A DNA stretch of 64,000 bases from Glebionis coronaria. Taxonomy: Eukaryota > Streptophyta > Magnoliopsida > Asterales > Asteraceae. Location of the stretch: the NCBI GenBank assembly GCA_025667525.1, contig CM046878.1:516468274-516532273 (forward strand), given 5' to 3'. Positions 1-10,703 of this stretch are shown here, in pieces. The position numbers were made by a program, and so were the translations under genes. Position 1 is the stretch's first letter; each line of letters begins with the position of its first letter. The notes below the pieces were generated by a model that saw nothing but the letters and a program-made list of their open reading frames with translations, was not told where the DNA came from and did not search any database.

Positions 1-365
1 CAAGCTTTACAAGAATATGGAGCCCTTTCATACAACAAGGAGGACTTATTAGCAAAAGATGGAGGGACTTCTAATGTAATTAAAGTTTTCTTGTAAGAAA
101 AGTCTTGTATTCTAGTATATATAGAATAGAATGACCGTAGGTTTTATTCATCCCATCATTCACAATGTAGTCTTAAAGTTGAGTCGTGTGTTCTAGACGT
201 GTGTAACCTTGTAAACACGTCTAGGTTTGTTACTTGTAATCGTTTGAAGTTTAATACAAGTAAACGTTGGAAAAGAAACACCTTGTTCATAATCAATGTT
301 CTAATTCCGCTATGTTTATCATATGAACGTTGATTATCCTAGTAAGCTTAATCGATCCATGAATA
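1..365. other. Unassigned left edge, not gag
   Basis: This stretch precedes the point where recognisable Copia-1 gag begins. A short frame open from the window edge ends with a stop at 94-96 (31 codons, last residues IKVFL); I do not recognise it. The rest is AT-rich, with no PBS resembling the plant initiator-Met site. Positions 193-224 hold a perfect 10-bp inverted repeat (CTAGACGTGT, 12-nt loop, ACACGTCTAG). In the gag frame a TGA stop lies at 360-362, so gag does not continue upstream. It may be part of an LTR, or another sequence joined to gag by deletion. Confidence 0.4.
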
Positions 366-2237
366 ATGGTTTCCACATATATTGCTTCTTTGCCCAATGG
401 TTCAGTGATTACATATGAGGACCTTGAGCAAATAAGTGATGAGCACTTGGAAGAGAGGGATATTAAGTGGAACATGGCTCTTGCTAGTATAAGAGCAAAC
501 AGGTGGAATAGAAGGTTTAAGAAGAAGATGACCTTCAATGCAAAGGACACAGCTGGATTTGATAAATCCAAAGTTGAGTGCTACAACTGTCATCGTATGG
601 GGCACTTCATGAGGGAATTCAGATCTCCAAGAAGATCTGATGCTGGCAAACCCTCAAGTAAAATTATTAAAGCTCAGGATCCTAAGGCCATGGTTGCAGT
701 ACAAGACATTGATGGTATTGGATGGGACTGGAGCTATTTGGCTAAGAATGGGGAAGAGGATAAAGCTTTGGTTGCTGAGATAGAAGAAGAAGAGCATGTT
801 CAATATGCTCTCATGGCACACTCCTCCTCTTCATATGATAATGAGGTATACGATGATGCTTTTTGTAGTAAAGGTTGTAGGCTAAATACTGAGAGACTTA
901 ACAAAGAGGTGTTAATATTATTAGATGATATGAGTACTGAGAGCTGTAAACTGTCTAACTATCAACTAGCTCTCACTCAAACTGAGAAGACAGTTTCTGA
1001 ATACAAGAAAATGGAATTTGATTTAAAAGATAACATAAATATCTTAAAACATGAGTTGAATGCTAGTAATGATATTAGGAGTATCATGGAAAGGGTTAAT
1101 GGTGAGTTACAAGCTAAGTTAGATGAAGCCATTAAGAATAAAGATAATGTTGGCCTTAAAATTCAAAGATTTGATAAGGCCACACAAACCCTAGGAGAAT
1201 GTGTGAGTAAACAAAGGGATCCTAAGGACATGACTAGGATTGGGATGAAAGACTACTCTGTGGTTCCACCACCAGCTGGTGACTTCTATGGTGTCCAGCA
1301 AAAGGACCTATCTTGGACTGGTTTACCAGAACTCCAAGAGGAGGAATTCATTCCTCCACCAAGAATTGTCACACCAGTTGAAGAGTATCAATAAAAGTTT
1401 ACTGACTTGAATGAATGGAAAAAAGCTAACCCTACCTTATTTGTTAAGGGTAGCTTGCTATGTGAAAGTCCTAATGAGTCAACTCCCATTAAGGTTACAA
1501 ACCCAATCACTGGTAAGGCTGTTGATCTTGGCTCAAACACTGTTAGAAAACCTAGCATTAAGTATGCAGAGATGTATAGGAATACTAGGTCACCTAAGAG
1601 CCAAGTTAGCAATGATGGAACAGGCTTCTTCTCTTCTAGACCTAGGGTTGTGTCTAGAAAAGCCTGTTACACTTGTGGTAGCTTTTCACATTTAGCATAT
1701 ATGTGTGTCAACACTCCCAAAGTCAATGTTGTTAGAAAGTCAAACGTTGTCAGACCCAAACCTTGTGTGCAGCAAAGTCCACAAGTTGTTAGACCTGCCC
1801 CATTCTTCACTAGAGGGTCTAACACTCATGGACAGAGACCATTTCAAAAGACAAATACTTGGTCTAATAGGCAATGGGTTTCTGTAGCAAACCCTAGGTT
1901 CAACGCTGACAAGGGAAATCTCAGCGTTGACAAGACCAAATCCAACGCTGACAGAAACGTGACCAGACCTAAATATTTTCAACCACAGGGTAAGGGGTCT
2001 AAAGCTTCTTCAAGCTTAACATGGAGACCAAAGAAAGATCAAAACCCTAATGATAATGGGATTTCAATGACCTACAACAGATTTAATTACATTTCAAAGG
2101 TCATTACAAAACCTATTGGGGTTAACTGGGTATTTCATCCAAAGAAGGATGATCAAGGGGTTGTTATGAGAACCAAGACTGTTCTTGTAGAACAACAAGA
2201 TGAATCCAAGTCTGCTTGGGTTCCCAAAGAAAACTAA
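366..2237 (+). pseudogene. gag: Copia-1 gag, 5'-truncated, one internal stop
   Basis: This is the capsid/nucleocapsid gene of Copia-1. The frame enters in the middle of the usual gag (NGSVITYEDLEQI region), so the N-terminal capsid half is missing. A CCHC zinc knuckle begins with CYNCHRMGH near 579, but its fourth zinc ligand is Phe instead of Cys. A second knuckle, CYTCGSFSHLAYMC, near 1665 is intact. Between them is a coiled-coil-like, Lys/Glu-rich stretch. A TAA at 1392-1394 breaks the frame, which continues in phase to 2237. Three copies of the 21-bp-spaced motif lie within codons near 1902-1955 (NADK/SVDK peptides). Pol follows in the -1 frame. Confidence 0.85.
1902..1955 (+). repeat. 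21-bp-spaced motif array a (in gag)
   Basis: Three copies of RRCGYTGAYAAG start at 1902, 1923 and 1944, so the spacing is 21 and 21. In the gag frame they read NADK, SVDK and NADR. A half copy (AACGTGACC) follows at 1956. Confidence 0.85.
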
Positions 2238-5200
2238 TTTGTTTTCTTTATGTGCAGGGCATACAAAAACAGGTCAATGATTATGGATATTGGGACAGTG
2301 GATGCTCAAGGCACATGACAGGGAAGGAAGATTATTTGACTAACTTCACTCCCATTAAGGATGGTGACAAGGTTTACTTTGGAGGCGGATATGGTACTAT
2401 CACAGACAAATGAACACTTCTCACCAAGAACTTGCTTTTTGAGAACGTATTTTTGGTAAAGGAACTTGATTACAATCTTTTTAGTGTATCACAAGTTTGT
2501 GATAACAAAAATAAAGTTATGTTTACTGATACTGAATGTTTGGTGTTAAGAAAGGATTACAAGATCCCTGATGAAAAATATATTGACTATAGAACACCTA
2601 GGCATAAAGAAATATACAATGTGAATCTGAATAGGATTAGAATGAATAACAATATGTCTTGTTTTTATGCTAAACCTTCAGTAGATGAAAGTAATTTATG
2701 GCACAGGAGACTAGGGCACATAAACTTTAAAAATATAAACAGGCTTGTGAGACTTGGCTTGGTTGATGGTTTGCCTGAAAAGGCCTTCTACAATGACCAC
2801 TCTTGTGTTGCATGTCTTAAAGGCAAGCAGCACAAGGTCTCATTCAAGTCCAAACAGGTGCACTCTAGTACTAGACATCTTCACTTGCTTCATATGGACC
2901 TATTTGGTCCAACCAATATAGAGAGTCTGAATGGTAAATCATACTGCTTTGTTATCACAGATGACTTTTCTAGGTTTACTTGGACCTTCTTTCTAGCTAT
3001 GAAGAGTGACACAACTGACACTTTAATTGATTTTATCACTCAGTTTGAGAAGAAAACTGGTAATGAAGTTAAAATGCTTAGGAGTGATAATGGTGGTGAA
3101 TTTAGGAATAAAGTGTTAGATGATTTTTGTGCCAGGAAAGGAATTACTAGGCAATTTAGTGTTGCCAGAACCCCACAGCAAAATGGGGTTGTTGAGAGGA
3201 AAAATAGAACCCTAATTGAAGCAGCCAGAACCATGTTGGCTGATGCTCATTTTCCTATAGCCTTTTGGGCTGAGGCATTTAATACAGCTTGCTATGTTCA
3301 AAATAGAGCATTGGTCAACAAAATACAGAACAAAACACCTTATGAGTTACTTTGGGGAAGAAAACCTAATATTGGTTTTCTCAGACCTTTTGGTTGTCAT
3401 GTAGTAGTTTTAGATACTAATGATGCCTTAGGTAAATTTAGTGCAGAAGGTGATGAAGGCTACTTCATGGGGTATTCAGTGCAGAGCAAGGGATATAGGG
3501 TTTATCTTGAAAAGGAAAAACGTATTCTTGAAAGAGTACATGTTAGGTTTCTAGATAATAAACCTAGTGATCCTGAAAGTGGTCCAAATTGGTTGTTTGA
3601 CTTGGAACCTTTATCTAGGACTTTAAATTATATGCCTGTCACTAATCCAGACATTGTGAAGGTAACTTCAAATGTTGTGGAAGAACAAGTTGTTGATGTT
3701 TCAGGTACACAGGTTCATGAAAAGGTTGGATCACAAGCAGAAAGGTCATCTCCTATACAAGAGTATGTCACAATTCCCATATGGACAGATGCTTTTGCTG
3801 CTGCTGCTGCTGCTGGAAAAGATAATGATGGTCCCCAAATACCACCAGACAACAACATGCATGGTCCTTCAAGCGCTGACAAAGGTAAATCTAGCGCTGA
3901 TAAGACCAATTCAGACGTTGATGGCTCAGACATTGACAACAACAGCTCAAGCGTTGTTAGCCCATACGCTGACAACCAAGGTTCAGGCGTTGACAACACT
4001 TTTGAACACCTTTTCTCTTCTACTTTTGAACAGGGTGAACCTTCCAATTTATATGAAGAGGTTCATCCTCATGTTGATGAAAGAGAGTCTGAAGAAGAAG
4101 ATATTAGCAACTTGGAGAATGAGATTGAGGACACCAGTCTTTTTGAAGGAGGCGTTCTCACTTCTACCATGAAGAATCACCCCACTTCTCAAATCATTGG
4201 TGATATTATGACTCCTGTTAGAACCAGAAGATCTCATCAAGGTCTTGGTGGATTTATTGCCAATATTCACAAGAAGGTTGATACCCCTCTTGTGCAAGCA
4301 TGTTTGTTTGCCTGTTTTCTGTCACAACAGGAACCCAAGAAGATATTTGATGCTCTCAAAGAACCAAGTTGGGTGGAAGAAATGCAGGATGAGCTTCACC
4401 AATTTGCAATTCAGGATGTTTGGGAGCTGGTTGATTGTTCCAGATATGTCAGACCTATATGGACAAGATGGGTTCTAAGAAACAAGAGAGATGAAAGAGG
4501 TATTGTGGTCAGAAACAAGGCAAGATTAATAGCTCAGGGATATACACAAGAGGAGGGGATAGACTATGAGGAGGTCTTTGAACCAGTTGCAAGGATTGAA
4601 GCTATTAGGATCTTTTTAGCCTATGCATCCTACATGGGCTTCGCTGTCTATCAAATGGATGTCAAGAGTGTCTTCCTCTATGGAACAATTGTTGAGGAGG
4701 TATATGTGATGCAGCCTCCTGGTTTTGAGGATCTAGAGAATCCAGACAAGGTGTATAGAGTCAAGAAGGCTATGTATGGACTTCATCAATCCCCTAGAGC
4801 ATGGTATGGTACTTTGTCTACTTATTTAGTGGACAATGGATTCAAGAGGGGCACCATAGATCAGACACTATTTACAAAGAATAAAGGTAAGGATGTGTTG
4901 CTTGTTCAGGTCTATGTTGATGACATAATTTTTGGGTCTACTGATCCAAAGATGAGTGAGGATTTTTCCAAGCTTATGACAGACAAATTCAAGATAAGTG
5001 CTATGGGAGAGATGAACTTCTTTCTTGGTTTACAAGTTCAGTAGAAAGAAGATGGTATCTTCATCTCCCAGGATAAGTATGTGGCAGAGATCTTGAAGAA
5101 GTTTGGCTTTTCTCCACATGAAAAGAGGGCTACTACTCCTATGGATAGAGAACACCCTTGGGGAAAGATTGGAGATGGGAAAGATGTTGATGTCAGGCAC

Positions 5201-5860
5201 TATAGATCCATGATTGGATCATTGATGTATCTTACAGCCTCCAGACCTGACATCATGTTTGCTGTGTGTGCTTGTGTACGCCATCAAGTGACTCCTATGG
5301 AATGTCACCTTTATGCTGTGAAGAGGATCTTTAGGTACCTAAGATGCTATCCTAGTCTTGGTTTGTGGTACCCAAAGGATTCACCATTGGAGCTGATTGC
5401 ATATTCAGACAGTGACTATGGAGGTGATAAGTTAGATAGAAAATCCACAACTAGTGGATGTCAGTTTCTTGGGAGCAGGTTGATATCTTGGCAATGCAAG
5501 CAACAAACAGTGGTGGCTAATTCTACAACTGAAGCTGAGTATGTGGCTGCAGCTGCTTGTTGTGGACAAGTTTTGTGGATTCAGAACCAGCTGTTAGACT
5601 ATGGGTATAATTTCATGCATACCAAGATATTTGTTGACAATAACAACACTTTATGCATTATTAAGAATCATGTACATCATTCTAAAACTAAACACATAGA
5701 AATTAGACACCATTTTATAAGATATTGTTTTGAAAAGGGTTTAATACAACCAGATAGGGTTGACACAGAAGAGAATGTGTCAGATTTACTAACTAAACCT
5801 TTTGATGCTGGGAGATTTCAATACATGGTAACAATTATTGGAATGATCAATCTCACATAA
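2238..5860 (+). pseudogene. pol: Copia-1 pol polyprotein, two nonsense mutations
   Basis: This encodes protease, integrase, reverse transcriptase and RNase H for copying and inserting the element. In order: protease motif DSGCSRHM near 2294; GAG-pre-integrase zinc motif (WHRRLGH and CVAC) near 2699-2810; integrase core residues in LHMDLFGP (2897), RSDNGGEF (3081) and NGVVERKNR (3185); RT with YVDD near 4913; RNase H with YSDSDY (5404), TEAEY (5530) and VDNNN (5632). A TGA at 2411-2413 and a TAG at 5042-5044 interrupt one continuous frame. The frame is -1 relative to gag, and an acceptor-like TTTCTTTATGTGCAG lies at the junction (2244-2258). The Ala-rich linker near 3790 and the motif array at 3872-3997 lie between integrase and RT. 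Confidence 0.92.
3872..3997 (+). repeat. 21-bp-spaced motif array b (in pol linker)
   Basis: Seven copies or variants start at 3872, 3893, 3914, 3929, 3950, 3965 and 3986; spacings are 21, 21, 15, 21, 15 and 21. They encode a low-complexity S/A/D/N linker between integrase and RT. Confidence 0.85.
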
Positions 5861-5952
5861 TATGTGTTTTGGAGTCTTTTTGTAAACGTATGTACAGGAT
5901 AATGCATTGTTATTGGTCTTTTGAGGATTTAGATTTTCCACTATATTTTTGT

Positions 5953-6073
5953 AATACTGACAAAGGTTGCTTGAACGCTGATAAGTGTTTTTGTGACGTT
6001 GTCAGCAATACATTTGACTCACGCTGACAAAGCTTCCTTCAACGCTGACAAGTGTTATCGGGGCGTTGTTAGC
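5953..6073 (+). repeat. 21-bp-spaced motif array c (non-coding spacer)
   Basis: Copies start at 5953, 5974, 5995, 6020, 6041 and 6062. They form two triplets with exact 21-bp spacing, separated by a 25-bp step. The array lies after the pol stop, so the spacing here is not maintained by a reading frame. Confidence 0.85.
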
Positions 6074-6267
6074 AACACTTTTAGTTTTGTGGTTTTCAAT
6101 CTAAATGTGCAGGTGGTGTTAGCAGTATACCATTGGATACAAATTTTCTTATGGATCATTGGAGAAGCATTTGGACATGTTTTTATTTATGGATGATGGT
6201 TGGAATTTTTAATTCCTATCTTGACATAAATTTTTTATGTTCATGCATGTTTTTAACAACATATGTA

Positions 6268-6285
6268 TCATCGTTTAAGGGGAGG
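6268..6285 (+). promoter_or_regulatory. Internal polypurine tract of Copia-1
   Basis: The sequence TCATCGTTTAAGGGGAGG lies 408 bp after the pol stop. The first 15 bases are identical in Copia-D at the same relative place (53081). In copia elements a purine run of this kind primes plus-strand DNA next to the 3' LTR. Here it lies far from the LTR, so it would be an extra, central tract. Confidence 0.6.
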
Positions 6286-6714
6286 TTTTAGGAACCTTTA
6301 GGATGTTTGGGTATCCATATGATACTCTTATCACAATTCTAGATTGTGTCCACAGGTGAGTATGAGTTAGTTTTACTAAATCATGAGGCACTGTAGCATG
6401 CAAAGTTGATATACTATGCATGCTGCCAAGACATTTTTGGCCTAGAATTGGTTGTGGTCTGCTGGGAGATGTGGGAATGATTTTGTCATGGGATTTACCT
6501 GGGAGTAACAAGGAATTTTATAAGGTAACTTAGTTGTTAAGAATTTTGGTTAGCAAGGGACACTAGAGGACTGTTATGTCTATCTTGCATAAGCAAGTGT
6601 GCATAACTGGACAGTGATTGCCGCCCTATAATAATTATCAACTTTTTGGTTATCTTCTCTAGGATAAATTACTTTGTTAAGGTCATTTTTCATTTTTATA
6701 AATTTTTATTTTTG

Positions 6715-6836
6715 GACGCTGACAAGTATTTTTCCCAGCGTTGTTGTGACCAATTTAGACGCTGACATGGCTTAGGCAAACGTTGACAAGAAAATAGCCA
6801 TTGGGCGTTGATGGGTTATTTTTTACGGTTGACACT
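6715..6836 (+). repeat. 21-bp-spaced motif array d (non-coding spacer)
   Basis: Copies start at 6715, 6737, 6758, 6779, 6804 and 6825; spacings are 22, 21, 21, 25 and 21. The last two are diverged (GGCGTTGATGG and ACGGTTGACAC). Confidence 0.75.
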
Positions 6837-7982
6837 CAATGGGACCTACCTAGTTGTTACTTTTTGACATATTTTTAGGCCGTAATTTTGGGAGCTGATA
6901 ACTTTCATTTAATGCATGAGATACACTTATTCTTTTTCAATATTTTCATGATTACATTTTGAAAATACTTGCCTATTTTTGGGCCAATCACATGCATTTT
7001 CTTCTCCTATATATTTGGCTCCTATTTTTAAACAGGGTACCTATTATTCTTGTCTAACATAATTTTCTCTTATCAACTTCATCTTTATCAATCATTCAAA
7101 CAACTTTCACCAATGGCACCAAAATTCAAACCAAGTGATTTGGAATTAGGATTCAGAAGTCAACATAACATGATCGCGTATCTTGAAGCTGATGATACTC
7201 TGTTTACCCAATACACACAAATGGTGGCGTATTTGAACGCATCTCCTTTTAGGTGTGCTCTTTCTCATGCACCACTCATTCCTGTCACACATATTAAACA
7301 GTTTTGGAACAATGTAAGTTCCTCAACAGTTAATAGAGTGACTACATTATCTTCTATTGTTCATGGGCGCACATGGGTGGTTACTGAAGCTTTGGTACGC
7401 CAAGCTTTGCATCTTGATGATGCTGATGGTATAACCACCCTCCCCATTCGTGAAATAGAACAAGGACTAAGGGCTTTGGGTTATCCTTTTCCTGCTCAAG
7501 GAACTTTAAATAAATATCATAAACAGGAGTTTCCCCCAGCCTGGAAGTACCTAATACATGTCCATCTACAATGTTTGAGTCCCAAGTGTACTACACATAA
7601 TGAGATCAATAGATCTATTGCAAGTGCTATTGTGTGCATTGCTACTGGGCAAAAATTTAATTATTCCAAAATGATTTTTTAGGGCATGTGTATAAATAAA
7701 GGGAACAAAATGACTTTAGCATATCCCAGATTTTTACAAATGGTTTTTGTTGTCCAAGGTTACTACACAAGGGATCATGATGATTTTTATGAGATCCCTG
7801 TGCAAAAGAAAGCAAATTTTATGAAGATGAACTCACCTCCACATCGTGACCTACCCCTAACCCCAGCTATGATTGCTGTCATTGACGCAGCTCAACCCCA
7901 ACCAGACCCCCAACCCCAAATTGACCCAATACCTGAACCTTTACCTTCACCACAACATATGCAAATTGACCAAGAACCCTTC

Positions 7983-8036
7983 GACGCTGACACGTTAAAT
8001 GTTGGTGTTGATGTGCATATTTCAAACGTTGACACC
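7983..8036 (+). repeat. 21-bp-spaced motif array e (in ORF3)
   Basis: Three copies start at 7983, 8004 and 8025, with exact 21-bp spacing. The middle one is diverged (GGTGTTGATG). In the ORF3 frame they give DADT, GVDV and NVDT. Confidence 0.75.
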
Positions 8037-8684
8037 CATCCTTCATAGACCCAAACACCCCTTAACCAACCCACATCCACCCAATCCACATCTTCTTCTC
8101 CCCCAACACAATATAGGTTACAAAAACGCCAAAGGACTACTGGAGTGTTCTCCTCTAGTGGTCCCAGCCATGTAGCAGAGAGAACCACCACCACAAGTAT
8201 GGTTGGTGTTATGGATGAGGTTGGGACTATTGGTTCTGGCTTAGAAGCTGGCCAAGACAGTCTTACTATCATTAAGACCTCATCCATGCCCAATGAATCT
8301 AACTTGGGAGGTCAAATACCCATTTTAAAAGAGGGAAGATTAGAACCAATGACCCTAATGGAATTGACGGTTGTCTGCATGAGCTTGCAAAAGCAAAATG
8401 CAGACTTGGTACAAGTTGTCAGCACACAAGGCCTTGAACTCAAGCAATTGAGGGAGAGGATTGTTATCTTGTAGACTGCTAGTACAAGGAGAGGGATGGA
8501 GGAATCTTCCAAAGGGGAGGATGAACAAATAAATGTGAGTGATAAGGGCTCTCATGATGGTCAATCTTTGGATGTTGCTGAGGCCCTAACAAGTTTGAAG
8601 AAACAGACAGGTTTTGATACGTCTCTAGTCTCTCCTACAAACTTAAATTTATCATTTACAGCCATGTTGGAGGAAATTGCAAAA

Positions 8685-8801
8685 GGCGCTGAGGCAGGAA
8701 ATTTGAGCGTTGACAGGGAGAATTTGAACGCTGACATGAGTATCTTGGGCGTTGACAAAGCAAAAGTGAGCGTTGACAGACCTGCAAATGAGGTTGATGT
8801 A
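8685..8801 (+). repeat. 21-bp-spaced motif array f (in ORF3)
   Basis: Six copies start at 8685, 8706, 8727, 8748, 8769 and 8790, all exactly 21 bp apart; the outermost two are diverged. This is the most regular array. The encoded peptide repeats as a 7-residue unit around SVDR/NADM/GVDK. Confidence 0.85.
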
Positions 8802-10214
8802 TTCCAGTCATCATCCATCATCAAGGAGGTTTCTTCACAGGTATTAGCATCTACCTTACCAGCAATTGATCCATTAGATAAGGGTAAGGGTATTTTGGTA
8901 GAAGAGGTTGTTCCAAAGAATGCAGCACAAATTGAGTTTGATAGAAAGTTGGCTGCACAAATTGTGGAACAAGAAAGAAAGGAGGTGGGAGAGTCACCTT
9001 TTGTTGTCACTTCAGAAGAGCAAGAAGGAAGTGATGAAGCTAGTTCAGACTCAAGTGTTATGATCATAGAACAACCAGAAAGACTTGAGTATGGTGATGA
9101 GCTGGCCAAGGAGAAATTGAATGAGTTGAAATTGCAGGTTGATTTTGATATGCCAGAGGTGGTTCAGATGTACCATGCCTGGGAAGATAGATGTATAGAG
9201 AATCCACATTTGACCATTTCAGATCAGATATGGGGTTTGGAGATTCTTCTAGGAGTACAAAAGGATTGCAAGGTCATTCTGAAACACAAAGAAAGCAATG
9301 TTCTCTCAAATTTGAAAAGGGATAGAAAGGAGTTGTACTTCATGCTGCTCAGATGTCATGGAACAGGGTGGACTTACAAGAAATTGACTGGATTGACATT
9401 TGAAGAGTTTGAATGTAGAGCTTATCCCATTTGGGTTATAGTGCAGGAAGAGAACACTCTAAGACTTCTTTCTGATGAAAGAAAAGAAGAACTTGCAGAG
9501 GAAATGGAGCTCAAGAAGGCAATGTTTGTTCCTAGACCAGTGAAAAAGGGAGTTTCTCTTGAGTTACCCAACGATATGGATCCATTACATCCAAGTGAAG
9601 CTGTTATAAGAAAGAGCCTCAAGCTCTCACCATTAGAAGCTTCAGATATGGTACAAGTGTTACCACTTGATTCCAGAAACCCAATTGTAAGCTATGAAGA
9701 AGATGAATGTGGGTTTTGGAAGATTGGCAGGTATGGAAAAGAGGTTCACACTTTTACCACCCTTATATCTTTGTTTGAAAGTTTTGACAGAGAAGACTTG
9801 GTAGACCTATGGATGTTATTAGAAGCCAAGTATGTGACTGAAGCACCAACTTCCGTCAATGGAATAAAACTGTGGTCAACATTCAAGAGAATGTGTGGAC
9901 CAATTGATGAAGATCCTACTATTTGGAAGGATCTTGAAGATGATCTCAGTGGTCTTCAATGGAGGTTGTATTCAGCTGCTAGTGTTTATTATTTGATTTC
10001 TACAAAGTTTGTTGAGTATCTACTTGTGGATGGTCAGTACTTCATGTCCAAGGAAGTCTTCGAGAAGATGAAGAACACTCAGCTGGATTGATTATTCAAG
10101 TGACGTGGCAAAAGACTTGATCAGATTTATTTATTACCAATATGAGAAGGTTTGTAAGATTCCTCGTAGTCCTTAATGTTTATTCAGAAACTTGATCACT
10201 AGAGTAGATATCAA

Positions 10215-10228
10215 GTTTAGGGGAGGAT
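10215..10228 (+). promoter_or_regulatory. Polypurine tract of Copia-1
   Basis: TTTAGGGGAGGAT lies directly before TGTTGGGAATAA, which has the TG start of an LTR. It would prime plus-strand DNA synthesis at the 3' LTR. Confidence 0.75.
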
Positions 10229-10496
10229 TGTTGGGAATAAATTATAGCCAGTCTACTTGAGCGCTGACAAGAGTAAAACAAGCGTTGACAGGAGTAATAC
10301 AAACGCTGACAGCTCAAGCGTTGACAAGACAAAGTCAAGCATTGATACATTGAAGACAAGCACTGATGGAAGGATATACTCTATGCGTTTATTGTATTCT
10401 AGATTACTTCTAGTAAAGATAGGAACAACAATGTATTTTATATATTTATCTTTACCTAGAATAGTTGATACGTAGATTATTGTACAAGGCTTCTTA
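10229..10496 (+). repeat. Copia-1 3' LTR, first 268 bp, cut by Gypsy-A
   Basis: The LTR starts TGTTGGGAATAA right after the polypurine tract. It holds motif array g near its start, in the U3 region. At 10497 it is interrupted by TGTGACACCCCC, the end of Gypsy-A. No second Copia-1 LTR is in the window, so the LTR length is unknown. Confidence 0.75.
10260..10370 (+). repeat. 21-bp-spaced motif array g (in LTR U3)
   Basis: Copies start at 10260, 10281, 10302, 10317, 10338 and 10359; spacings are 21, 21, 15, 21 and 21. The last two are diverged (AGCATTGATAC and AGCACTGATGG). Lying in U3, the array would be upstream of the element promoter in both LTRs. Confidence 0.85.
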
Positions 10497-10703
10497 TGTG
10501 ACACCCCCAAATTGAGTCAAACGCAGCGGAAATAATATTTGGGTGTCACGTAGGTGGATCAACAGCAGACAGAATGTAGAGCAACAGATAAAAGATTATC
10601 CTTACATTTATTACATGATTGAAAGTGCAAATAGTATTACAGTAGTCTTTAACATTGTTTGAAAGTTTGCATTTATTCCCAATTTATAAAACCCCAGATG
10701 AGC
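10497..10703 (-). repeat. Gypsy-A 3' LTR, left fragment
   Basis: TGTGACACCCCCAAATTGAG and the following ~200 bp match the start of the right LTR (32800-33006) with few differences. Gypsy-B interrupts it after TGAGC at 10703. Confidence 0.95.
10699..10703. repeat. Target site duplication of Gypsy-B, left copy
   Basis: TGAGC here and at 23084-23088 flanks Gypsy-B. The uninterrupted sequence in the other Gypsy-A LTR (near 33000) has TGAGC only once. Confidence 0.95.

Larger units (their letters stand above)
5861..7112 (+). other. Copia-1 spacer between pol and ORF3
   Basis: This non-coding stretch of 1.25 kb follows the pol stop. It holds a polypurine tract at 6268-6285 and two arrays of the 21-bp-spaced motif (5953-6073 and 6715-6836). 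Short open frames here have no recognisable product. A TATA-like TATATATTTGG lies near 7010, about 100 bp before the ORF3 ATG, so ORF3 could have its own or a spliced transcript; this is speculative. Confidence 0.6.
7113..10091 (+). pseudogene. Copia-1 ORF3 (env-position ORF), three amber stops
   Basis: A single frame of 993 codons starts at ATG 7113 and ends with TGA at 10089-10091. TAG stops at 7680, 8046 and 8472 break it, with clear continuity across each. It lies where Sireviruses carry their envelope-like ORF, but I see no signal peptide or membrane segment. The N-terminal ~220 residues form a domain with IKQFWNN, a WKYL...CLSPK...T stretch and a YPRF motif, laid out as in the Copia-D ORF3. 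Pro/Gln-rich and acidic linkers follow. The C-terminal part has a DLWMLLEAKY...LQWRLYSAASV region that I associate with third ORFs of Asteraceae copia elements. The function is unknown. Motif arrays lie inside it at 7983-8036 and 8685-8801. Confidence 0.75.
366..10496 (+). mobile_element. Copia-1: Sirevirus-like Ty1/copia retrotransposon, left part
   Basis: Gene order is gag, protease, integrase, RT, RNase H, then a 1.25-kb spacer, a third ORF, a polypurine tract and the first 268 bp of the 3' LTR. Integrase before RT is the copia order. A long ORF behind pol is the Sirevirus hallmark. The 5' LTR, PBS and first half of gag are missing from the window. The 3' LTR is cut at 10496 by Gypsy-A. 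Six in-frame premature stops show the copy is dead. It is the outermost and presumably oldest element of the nest. Confidence 0.9.

Noticed and set aside
10260..10300. TTGACA as a bacterial -35 promoter box
   Set aside because: The context is a plant retrotransposon LTR, there is no paired -10 box, and TTGACA is simply part of the 21-bp-spaced motif.
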